Positions 57,262-64,000 of a stretch of DNA of 64,000 bases are shown here, piece after piece. Both the position numbers and the translations under genes were made by a program. The notes beneath the pieces were generated by a model that saw nothing but the letters and a program-made list of their open reading frames with translations, was not told the DNA's origin and ran no database searches. The stretch is from Arminella tubonensis (GTDB lineage: Bacteria; Pseudomonadota; Alphaproteobacteria; Rhizobiales; Rhizobiaceae), in contig NZ_PCDP01000001.1 in the NCBI RefSeq assembly GCF_003240585.1, positions 558,001-622,000 of the forward strand, written 5' to 3'. Each line of letters starts with the position of its first letter. The first letter of the stretch is position 1.

Positions 57262-57330
57262 AGGACTTGGCACACCAGATCGGCATCATCGGAGAATAGG
57301 ACTTTGCAGGTGGCGTCGGCGACCTTGGCG
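57258..57330 (-). pseudogene. Fragment of an Rrf2-family regulator gene
   Basis: On the minus strand this reads AKVADATCKVLFS, nearly identical to AKVADATRKVLFS of the intact Rrf2 gene at 58817. DNA identity is 36 of 39 bases at 57292-57330 versus 58881-58919. It ends at a stop at 57258. It is probably a left-over of a duplicated Rrf2 gene. Confidence 0.75.
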
Positions 57331-57429
57331 GACCGCGTTCGATCCCCTCCTCCGTCATTTCCACACAGCTTGAAATCACCAACGCAAAAACCTATTGCAA
57401 ATGAGATAAGTGCATGCTTATCTATTCGC

Positions 57430-57744
57430 ATGGTAGAGAACGACATATTCAAGGCACTCGCTGATCCAACTCGACGCGCAATCTACGAGAAGCTGGCGGC
57501 TGGGGCCATGAATGCCAGTTCGTTGCGCGAGGGCATGGAGATCAGTCAGCCGGCGATGTCCCAGCATCTGGCGGTTCTTCGAGGTGCAAGACTCGTGCGA
57601 GAAGAACGGCAGGGGCGTTTCGTGAATTATGAGGTCGACCCTGATGGATTGGCGCTGATCGCGCAGTGGCTGGCCAAATATCGGGCCTATTGGCCGGCGC
57701 GCATCGAGGCTCTCAAGATCTTGCTTAGGGATATGGATCAATGA
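57430..57744 (+). CDS. ArsR-family regulator
   Basis: A 104-residue ArsR-type winged helix: IFKALADPTRRAIYEKLAAG and SQPAMSQHLAVLRGARLVREERQGRFVNYEV. No metal-binding cysteines, so it is probably not a metal sensor. The stop overlaps the next gene's ATG (ATGA). ArsR/SRPBCC pairs are common; the regulator likely controls the pair. Start ATG 57430. Confidence 0.88.
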   Translation: MVENDIFKALADPTRRAIYEKLAAGAMNASSLREGMEISQPAMSQHLAVLRGARLVREERQGRFVNYEVDPDGLALIAQWLAKYRAYWPARIEALKILLRDMDQ

Positions 57745-58097
57745 CCGACAAGAAGACCGAAGAGACTGCCAAGGGCCTGGTGTTCGAATGCGAGATCGAT
57801 GAGCCGCCGCAGAAGGTCTGGCGTGCCATCAGTATTCCTGCGTTTCGGGAAAATTGGCTTCCGAAGCAGGCACTGGCCGATCCCGAGGCGACCTCCGTGA
57901 CACCGGGGCAAGAGGTCCGGTATCGGATGCGAGACGACGATCCGCCGTTTCTGGAAAGCGTGGTCACATTCCAGATCTCCCCCAACGCTGCCGGCGGTAC
58001 CAGTTTCCGGGTGATCCACGAAATCGCAGATGCCAGGATCGCTCCGACGACGGTGGCCGCGAACAGTAATTCCACGCCCGTCATGCTCGCCGCCTAG
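57741..58097 (+). CDS. SRPBCC (AHSA1-like) protein
   Basis: A 118-residue SRPBCC/AHSA1 protein, starting [20 protein letters not shown] and then [20 protein letters not shown]. It is shorter than usual (about 140-160), and the C-terminus loses the final helix. Binds hydrophobic ligands in other families; function here unknown. Four-base overlap with ArsR. Confidence 0.75.
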   Translation: MTDKKTEETAKGLVFECEIDEPPQKVWRAISIPAFRENWLPKQALADPEATSVTPGQEVRYRMRDDDPPFLESVVTFQISPNAAGGTSFRVIHEIADARIAPTTVAANSNSTPVMLAA

Positions 58098-58140
58098 CGC
58101 GGCGCAACCCTATCATTTTTCAGAGAATTGGAGTTCGCCT

Positions 58141-58764
58141 ATGAGCGAAGCGATGCAGCTCGTCCCCATGGTCGTCGAACAATCGAGCAGAGGGGAGCGT
58201 TCTTTTGATATCTATTCCCGTCTCCTCAGGGAACGGATCATATTTCTGAACGGCGAGGTGAACGATACTGTATCGGCGCTCGTATGCGCGCAGATGCTGT
58301 TCCTGGAAGCCGAAAATCCCAGGAAGCCCATCTATCTTTACATCAATTCCCCCGGTGGCGTGGTTACCAGTGGCCTCGCGATGTATGACACCATGCGCTA
58401 CATCCGCGCGCCGGTGCATACACTCTGCATGGGAACGGCACGTTCGATGGGTTCATTCCTGTTGATGGCGGGCGAGCCCGGGCAGCGCGTGGCTTTGCCG
58501 AATGCTAGCCTGCATGTGCATCAGCCGCTCGGCGGTTTCCAGGGCCAGGCATCGGACTTCATGATCCATGCGGAAGAGATGCAGCGAACCAAGCACCGGA
58601 TGACGAGGCTATACGCTCGACATTGCGGCAGGACATACGAAGAGGTCGAGCGCACACTCGATCGCGATCGCTTCATGACCGCAGAAGAGGGCCTGGAGTG
58701 GGGATTGATCGACCGCATCATCTACGAGCGGGATGATAGAGACGAACAAACGACGGAAATGTAG
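58141..58764 (+). CDS. ClpP-family serine protease paralogue
   Basis: A 207-residue ClpP. Catalytic Ser102 ([11 protein letters not shown]), His127 ([12 protein letters not shown]) and Asp176 (LDRDRFMT) are all present, with SPGG upstream. It forms the chamber protease that works with Clp ATPases. No clpX or trigger factor gene lies nearby, so it is probably an additional clpP copy, as common in rhizobia. GGAG precedes ATG 58141. Confidence 0.9.
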   Translation: MSEAMQLVPMVVEQSSRGERSFDIYSRLLRERIIFLNGEVNDTVSALVCAQMLFLEAENPRKPIYLYINSPGGVVTSGLAMYDTMRYIRAPVHTLCMGTARSMGSFLLMAGEPGQRVALPNASLHVHQPLGGFQGQASDFMIHAEEMQRTKHRMTRLYARHCGRTYEEVERTLDRDRFMTAEEGLEWGLIDRIIYERDDRDEQTTEM

Positions 58765-58816
58765 TGCCTGACCGCTGTCGACACCCGATCGTCCCTCGCT
58801 GAAGCCGCGCTCTAGC

Positions 58817-59263
58817 TCAAGCCAACAGCCGCGTGATCTGCGCACCTTCCGGCAGCGCCGCAGTGTCGGCGATTGTCGTCGAGAACAGGACCTTGCGGGT
58901 GGCGTCGGCGACCTTGGCGAAGACGTGGCGGATTTCGCAGGTCTGCTCGCCGTCGCAGTCGTCGCATTTGCGATAGGCCGTGATCGACAGGCAGGGCAGC
59001 GGCGCGATCGGGCCGTCGATGATGCGCAGGACTTCGCCGTAGGTGATCTCGTCTGCGGGTTTCAACAGCAGATAGCCACCCTGCTTGCCGCGACGGCTGG
59101 CGACGATGCCCTGATGCTTGAGATCCAGCAGGATCTGCTCGAGGAACTTCTTCGGTATCGCCTGCTGCTCGGCAATATCCGAAATCATCATCGGCTCGCC
59201 GGGATCGACCTGCGCCAGGGCGGCCAGCGCCCGCAATGCGTATCTTGCTTTTTGGGTGATCAT
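58817..59263 (-). CDS. Rrf2-family regulator with four cysteines, opposite cysHDN
   Basis: A 148-residue Rrf2 regulator. HTH: MISDIAEQQAIPKKFLEQIL, with RRGKQGGYLLLKPADE. Four Cys lie in CLSITAYRKCDDCDGEQTCEIR, a pattern that could hold an Fe-S cluster or sense thiols. It is divergent from cysH with a 465-base region between, so it may regulate sulfate assimilation, like CymR-type Rrf2 proteins. It is not RirA by sequence. Confidence 0.82.
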   Translation of the reverse strand: MITQKARYALRALAALAQVDPGEPMMISDIAEQQAIPKKFLEQILLDLKHQGIVASRRGKQGGYLLLKPADEITYGEVLRIIDGPIAPLPCLSITAYRKCDDCDGEQTCEIRHVFAKVADATRKVLFSTTIADTAALPEGAQITRLLA

Positions 59264-59479
59264 TTCAAACCGTCAACACACACATCAGGCACCATCTGCT
59301 TGACCGTTTCGAAGTTTCTACGAATTTATGGCACGCCCAGTCTGAACGGAATTTGAACAAGCCGAAAATCCTTGGAAATACAGGCGCCTCGGTATGCTTT
59401 TCACTCTAGGCAATCCACGCTGGATTTGCGGTCGAATTCGGCGATCCGCGCAGTTTTTTCCATCACTTCAGATTTCCAT

Positions 59480-59531
59480 TTGACAAGCGGCGTGTAACTC
59501 TACTATTTCGATAGACATTAACGCAATCGAA
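59480..59531 (+). promoter_or_regulatory. Possible cysH promoter and operator
   Basis: TTGACA (59480-59485) and TACTAT (59501-59506) give a 15-base spacer, slightly short. Then TTCGAT (59507-59512) and ATCGAA (59526-59531) form a loose inverted repeat. These could be the site of an Rrf2 or CysB-like regulator. The 465-base gap 59264-59728 otherwise has no supportable gene. Confidence 0.3.
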
Positions 59532-59728
59532 TGCTAATTTGCGTTTAAGATATGGCGAAGGTCTCACGGGATTTTCGCCTGCAATGGCAGCGAAGGCGTC
59601 TGGTTTTCCGTGACCGACTGCCTTCAGAGAGATATTTGCTCTCTTCGCGATAGTTTCGAAATCGCTTTTCCTGTCCCGCTGATCTCCGAACTGCGATACT
59701 CGCCGGAATATCAGGACAGGATTCTCCC

Positions 59729-60466
59729 ATGACTTCCATCGACTCGATCGAAGATACCGCAACGCTCAACAGCCAGTTCGCAGCCCTCGACCTCGCGGGC
59801 CGGCTGTCGTTGGCGGCAAGTCTCGGTGGGCGCGCGGTGTTTACGACCAGTCTCGGCATCGAGGATCAGGTGATCACCGCCGAGATCGGCACGCATCGCC
59901 TGCCGATCGACGTCGCGACGCTGCAGACGGGCCGCCTCTTTGCCGAGACGCTGGCGTTGATCGACGAGACGGAAAGCCAGTACGACATCACGATCCAGCG
60001 CTTCGAACCTGAAAAAGCCGATCTCGACGCCTATATCGCCCAATATGGCATGAACGGCTTCTACGAAAGTGTCGAGGCGAGGCATGCCTGTTGCGGCGTG
60101 CGAAAGGTGAAGCCGCTGGCACGGGCGCTGGCCGGCGCCAGCATCTGGATCACCGGTCTTCGCCGCGGCCAGTCGGCCAACCGCGCCGATACCCCGTTTG
60201 TCGAATATGATGCCGATCGCCACATGCTGAAGGTCAACCCGCTGGCGGACTGGGATATCGAACGCATCCGCGCCTTCGTCAGCGACAACAGCGTGCCGGT
60301 CAATCCGTTGCATGCGCGCGGCTATCCCTCCATCGGCTGCGAACCCTGTACCCGCGCCATCAAGCCCGGCGAGGATGAGCGCGCCGGTCGCTGGTGGTGG
60401 GAGAACGACCAGACCCGCGAATGCGGCCTGCACGTTCACGAAGAAGCCTCAGTCGCCGCGCAGTAA
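59729..60466 (+). CDS. cysH: Adenosine 5'-phosphosulfate reductase
   Basis: A 245-residue APS reductase. Cysteines 121-122 (HACCGVRK) and 204/207 (GCEPC) hold a 4Fe-4S cluster, and catalytic Cys232 is in ECGLH. These distinguish an APS reductase from the PAPS type. It makes sulfite from APS. First of the cysH-cysD-cysN group on the plus strand. Confidence 0.95.
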   Translation: MTSIDSIEDTATLNSQFAALDLAGRLSLAASLGGRAVFTTSLGIEDQVITAEIGTHRLPIDVATLQTGRLFAETLALIDETESQYDITIQRFEPEKADLDAYIAQYGMNGFYESVEARHACCGVRKVKPLARALAGASIWITGLRRGQSANRADTPFVEYDADRHMLKVNPLADWDIERIRAFVSDNSVPVNPLHARGYPSIGCEPCTRAIKPGEDERAGRWWWENDQTRECGLHVHEEASVAAQ

Positions 60467-60598
60467 ACACCCCGCCGGTTTCCGGTCCATGGCAACAGCG
60501 CGCGGTTCGGCCGCCGCCAGCCTTTCGGAAACCAATGCATTGTATCTATGTCGACCAGCAAAGTTGGGTCGCGAATGTCAAAAGTTCTGGAGTTCAAA

Positions 60599-61552
60599 AT
60601 GCCCGATAGCCGCCCGGATACCGAGCTGCACAATCCGCAGAGCGTCAAGCCCCCGCTCGACCCGCATCTGAAAGCGCTTGAAAACGAATCCATCCATATC
60701 TTCCGCGAAGTTGCCGCCGAATTCGAGCGTCCTGTCATGCTCTATTCTGTCGGCAAGGACTCGTCGGTGCTGCTGCATCTGGCGCGCAAGGCTTTCTATC
60801 CCGGCCGCGTGCCCTTCCCGCTATTGCATGTGAATACCGGGTGGAAATTCCGCGAGATGATCGCGTTTCGCGACAATATCGCGAAAGAATACGATCTCGA
60901 CCTCATCGAGCACATCAATCCGCGCGGTGCCGCAGAAAACATCACGCCGTTTACCCATGGTTCGGCTGCCTTTACCGATATCATGAAGACGGAAGGGCTG
61001 CGCCAGGCGCTTGACGCGGGCCAGTTCGACGCAGCCTTCGGTGGCGCGCGCCGCGACGAAGAGGCAAGCCGCGCCAAGGAGCGCATCTACTCCTTCCGTA
61101 CGCCGGACCATCGCTGGGATCCGCGCAATCAGCGGCCGGAGCTCTGGAACGTCTATAACGGCATGATCCGCAAGGGCGAAAGCGTCCGTGCATTCCCGTT
61201 GTCGAATTGGACCGAAGTCGACATCTGGCGGTATATCCAGGCGGAGGACATTCCTCTCGTGCCGCTTTACTACGCCAAGAACCGGCCGTTCGTCGAACGC
61301 GACGGGATGATGATGCTGGCGGAAGACCCGCGCCTGGAACTGCTGCCGGGCGAGGTTCGCCAGGAGGGGATGATCCGTTTCCGTACGCTCGGCGACTTCC
61401 CGCTGACCGGCGCCATCCGCTCGCAGGCAACCACCCTCGACGAAGTGATTGCCGAGCTTGAAATTGCAACCGTGTCCGAACGCCAGGGCCGCGCCATCGA
61501 CCGCGACCAGTCCGGCTCCATGGAAAAGAAGAAGCGTGAAGGATATTTCTGA
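60599..61552 (+). CDS. cysD: Sulfate adenylyltransferase subunit 2
   Basis: A 317-residue CysD. The PP-loop is [16 protein letters not shown] near residue 45. With CysN it makes APS from sulfate and ATP. ATG 60599 was chosen since GGAG is six bases before it and the known start is near MPD; an in-frame ATG at 60548 is an alternative. Stop overlaps the next gene region by two bases spacing. Confidence 0.95.
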   Translation: MPDSRPDTELHNPQSVKPPLDPHLKALENESIHIFREVAAEFERPVMLYSVGKDSSVLLHLARKAFYPGRVPFPLLHVNTGWKFREMIAFRDNIAKEYDLDLIEHINPRGAAENITPFTHGSAAFTDIMKTEGLRQALDAGQFDAAFGGARRDEEASRAKERIYSFRTPDHRWDPRNQRPELWNVYNGMIRKGESVRAFPLSNWTEVDIWRYIQAEDIPLVPLYYAKNRPFVERDGMMMLAEDPRLELLPGEVRQEGMIRFRTLGDFPLTGAIRSQATTLDEVIAELEIATVSERQGRAIDRDQSGSMEKKKREGYF

Positions 61553-61553
61553 G

Positions 61554-63044
61554 ATGACTGCTGCCAATTCCGCAAACGCTATTGCCGAGCCCCTCTCCGC
61601 CCTCGAGCCATTGAAGGCCGCCCGAGACAGCCGCCCACTGCGCCTCATCACCTGCGGCAGCGTCGACGACGGCAAATCGACGTTGATCGGCCGGCTGCTG
61701 TGGGACACCAAGGCGGTCAAGGAAGACCAGGCCGTGGCGCTTCGCCGCGATTCGACCGGCAAGCAGAACGATCTCGGCCTGCCCGATTTCGCGCTGCTGC
61801 TCGACGGGCTGCAGGCAGAGCGCGAACAGGGCATCACCATCGATGTCGCCTATCGCTATTTCTCTACCGACAAGCGCTCGTTCATCGTCGCCGACACGCC
61901 CGGCCACGAGCAATATACCCGCAACATGGCGACCGGCGCCTCGACTGCCGATCTTGCGATCCTCCTGATCGACGCACGCATGGGCATCCTCGAGCAGACG
62001 CGCCGCCATGCGACGATCGCCTCGCTGCTCGGCATCAAGCAGTTCGTTCTCGCCATCAACAAGATAGACCTGACGAACTACGACCGCGCCGGTTTCGAGA
62101 AAATCTCGCATGATTTCAAGGAATTCGCTCTGTCCCTCGGCGTCAAGCAGATCACCACGATACCGATGTCGGCGCTAAAGGGCGAGAACGTCGTCTATTC
62201 CGGCCAGGCCGCCATGCCCTGGTACACCGGCCCGACACTGGTCGAGGCACTCGAACTGGCGACCGTTCGCTCCGCACAGGCCGTCGGCTTCAGGCTTTCG
62301 GTTCAGCGTGTCTCCCGTCCGGGCGAAAGCTTCCGCGGTTATCAGGGAACGGTTGCCGGCGGCTCGGTGAAGCCCGGCGATAGCGTCATGATCCTGCCGT
62401 CGGGCATGGTCGCCAATGTCTCGAAGATCGTTACCTTCGATCTCATCCGCAATGCGGCCGTCGCCGGCGACGCGATCACGCTCGTGCTCGACCGTCAGGT
62501 GGACGTTTCGCGCGGCGACATGATCGTTGCGATCGACAGCCAGCCGCAGGTCGGCCTGTCCTTCGATGCACATCTGGTCGCCCTGCAGCCGGAAGGCATC
62601 GAGGCCGGCAAACGCTATTGGCTGAAAAGCGGCAGCCGTCGCCAGCGCGTGCAGGTCAATCCTGTCAGCCAGCTCGAGCTGAAGACCGGCGACTGGAACC
62701 CGGCCCGGGCACTGCCGATGAACGCCATCGGCAAGGTGCATCTTGTCTTCGACGAAGCGGCAATTTTCGATCCCTACGACCAGAACCGGTCTTCGGGCTC
62801 GTTCATCCTGATCGATCCCGACACCAACAACACTGTCGCCGGCGGCATGGTAACGGGCAAGCGATCCGAAATCAGCGGCATCCACACGGAAGACGGCCGC
62901 GTCATCCTCTCGCTGCCAGCCGACCTTGCCGACAAGATCATGGCAAGCGAGCTCTTTGCGGCCCGCCGCGACGAAGCCGATGTCCGCCGGATGACCGCCG
63001 CGCAGGCGGCCGAGCTTTGGAAAAATGCCGCCAGCGATATCTGA
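61554..63044 (+). CDS. cysN: Sulfate adenylyltransferase subunit 1
   Basis: A 496-residue GTPase subunit of ATP sulfurylase. GTPase motifs: GSVDDGKST, DTPGHE and NKID. The barrel domains follow. No CysC kinase domain is fused, in keeping with the APS reductase in cysH. It begins one base after the cysD stop. An intrinsic terminator follows. Confidence 0.95.
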   Translation: MTAANSANAIAEPLSALEPLKAARDSRPLRLITCGSVDDGKSTLIGRLLWDTKAVKEDQAVALRRDSTGKQNDLGLPDFALLLDGLQAEREQGITIDVAYRYFSTDKRSFIVADTPGHEQYTRNMATGASTADLAILLIDARMGILEQTRRHATIASLLGIKQFVLAINKIDLTNYDRAGFEKISHDFKEFALSLGVKQITTIPMSALKGENVVYSGQAAMPWYTGPTLVEALELATVRSAQAVGFRLSVQRVSRPGESFRGYQGTVAGGSVKPGDSVMILPSGMVANVSKIVTFDLIRNAAVAGDAITLVLDRQVDVSRGDMIVAIDSQPQVGLSFDAHLVALQPEGIEAGKRYWLKSGSRRQRVQVNPVSQLELKTGDWNPARALPMNAIGKVHLVFDEAAIFDPYDQNRSSGSFILIDPDTNNTVAGGMVTGKRSEISGIHTEDGRVILSLPADLADKIMASELFAARRDEADVRRMTAAQAAELWKNAASDI

Positions 63045-63061
63045 TCGTCTGCAACGAATTG

Positions 63062-63087
63062 AAAAGGGGCCCGACGGGCCCCTTTTT
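63062..63087 (+). terminator. Intrinsic terminator after cysN
   Basis: Stem AAAAGGGGCCC/GGGCCCCTTTT with a 3-base loop and trailing T5. It closes the cysHDN group 17 bases after the stop. Confidence 0.9.
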
Positions 63088-63304
63088 CATTGAGGTCGCA
63101 TATCGCTGAAACACATCCGGGGAATGCCGATTTCGGGCTTTAGACCAGCCAAGCGCGTAGTTTCGAAAGTGCTACTCGCCTTTCACGTTTATTCGCCTAA
63201 TATTTCTTAATAAAACAAAATGTGTGCTATCTAACGAGCGGTTCGATGGCCGGGTGGGTTGTAAAGGCTGGCGTTTCGTTTTCCGGCTGCTATATCATCA
63301 AAGA

Positions 63305-63673
63305 ATGACATCGGCTCGAGTGTTCCAGATTCTGGTATGGCTTTATGTTGTGGTGCTTCTCGTCGCCACGATCGCTCCTACCGATTGGCACGCCGACATC
63401 AGCAATCCCTACGATATCGATCGACTGATCGGGCTTGGCGTTGCCGGTTTGCTGGCTCGCCTGGCCTATCCGCAGACGCCCTCTTTCGTGTGCCTTCTGA
63501 TGATCGGAATTGTTTGCGGTCTTGGGTTTGCGCGTTATGCCGCCGTTGGAAACTTCGGCTCGCCGATGGATTGTATCGTCGCCATGGCCGGCGCGCTCTG
63601 GGGCATTGCCCTCGCCGCCGCCTTCAGCAAGGTCCGCTTCTCATCCGTGGGAAAACGTCCGCAGCTGAATTGA
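63305..63673 (+). CDS. VanZ-like small membrane protein
   Basis: A 122-residue protein with three or four hydrophobic segments (QILVWLYVVVLLVATIAP, VCLLMIGIVCGLGFARY, and VAMAGALWGIALAAAF). It resembles VanZ-type proteins, with an SPMDCI region. Function unknown. ATG 63305. Confidence 0.65.
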   Translation: MTSARVFQILVWLYVVVLLVATIAPTDWHADISNPYDIDRLIGLGVAGLLARLAYPQTPSFVCLLMIGIVCGLGFARYAAVGNFGSPMDCIVAMAGALWGIALAAAFSKVRFSSVGKRPQLN

Positions 63674-63767
63674 CCTTCGCGCCCTTGATTGGGGCAAGTC
63701 CTCCCTTGGAGGCAGTGGTCTGGCCGAGACGCGACATGTGATTTTCCCTTGGGACTATGGGAGAACA

Positions 63768-63908
63768 ATGATGCAAATACGTCCGTGGCTCCTGGGCCTT
63801 GCGCTCCTTGTCGCCTCCGTTGCCTTTTGTACCACACTGACGGTACCGTTGACGGGACAGGCGCCTCATCGCGGCATGAAGCCGCCGCAAATTGCCGCTC
63901 AGCATTGA
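63768..63908 (+). CDS. 46-residue membrane or secreted peptide
   Basis: MMQIRPWLLGLALLVASVAF and a short polar end. A single hydrophobic helix or signal sequence follows two basic residues, preceded by GGGAG, so a translated small protein is plausible. Too short to be sure; no family recognised. The last 92 bases of the window show nothing further. Confidence 0.45.
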   Translation: MMQIRPWLLGLALLVASVAFCTTLTVPLTGQAPHRGMKPPQIAAQH

Positions 63909-64000
63909 ATTGCATTTCAGGGGCCGGCCGAACTCCCGGCTCGTGCAACAGCCGACGCTTCAACCATTGACGCTCTGACGCCGAGCCATCGTCCCATGGT

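Overview
The window is chromosomal DNA from a high-GC alphaproteobacterium of the Rhizobium/Agrobacterium group. Three things point there. The gene content includes the betI-betC-betB-betA order, a TAT-exported TIGR03808-type repetitive protein, a split methylmalonyl-CoA mutase, an ohr/ohrR pair and a Zn-type thermolabile L-asparaginase. The gaps hold several families of short palindromic repeats resembling rhizobial RIME elements. Promoters and ribosome sites look rhizobial. I saw no rRNA, tRNA, CRISPR array, transposase or phage gene. The window is ordinary chromosome with many small regulator-plus-enzyme units, some toxin-antitoxin genes and many repeats.

Layout: 1-2.9 kb holds the end of a lytic transglycosylase gene and a UBP-type zinc finger gene paired with a cNMP-domain/thioredoxin-reductase-like flavoprotein. 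2.9-7.7 kb has an SDR and LysR gene facing a cupin/aldo-keto reductase/SDR/RibD-type reductase series. 7.7-12.3 kb has a membrane protein, a Gre-factor homologue, a peroxiredoxin, an alpha/beta hydrolase, an acyltransferase and a small secreted protein. 12.6-16.6 kb has a VOC/DUF1579/DUF899 group opposite a MarR gene with a probably leaderless start, a Phd/PIN toxin-antitoxin pair and an HxlR regulator. 16.6-19 kb has a RES/Xre toxin-antitoxin pair and unknown genes. 19.2-24 kb has several regulator/enzyme units with clear palindromic operators, including ohr/ohrR.

24-26.7 kb carries two paralogous L,D-transpeptidases and an unknown anchored protein. 26.9-30.6 kb is the two-subunit methylmalonyl-CoA mutase, its genes separated by a repeat. 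31.7-34.5 kb is an ATP-dependent DNA ligase with its MBL-fold exonuclease, again split by a repeat. 34.7-49 kb holds a YkvA protein, two c-di-GMP proteins, the TIGR03808 protein, two GSTs, LysR and DeoR regulators, a DUF4406 protein, the asparaginase, a quinone oxidoreductase, and a broken HigA-type antitoxin gene truncated at a repeat. 49-56 kb has a lone ParD-like antitoxin, an HdeD-family protein and the glycine-betaine synthesis genes betICBA (choline sulfate to choline to betaine). 56-64 kb has a GSU2403-family nucleotidyltransferase-fold protein behind a perfect 13-bp inverted repeat, an ArsR/SRPBCC pair, a ClpP paralogue, a cysteine-bearing Rrf2 regulator facing the sulfate assimilation genes cysH-cysD-cysN, a VanZ-like protein and a 46-residue membrane peptide.

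The least expected observations are: RIME-like repeats translated as similar C-terminal tails on two unrelated proteins; decayed gene fragments (antitoxin, Rrf2 regulator); the UBP-finger/flavoprotein pair whose reductase lacks the usual CxxC; and the 13-bp inverted repeat before the nucleotidyltransferase-like gene. I did not find a clearly new multi-gene system.
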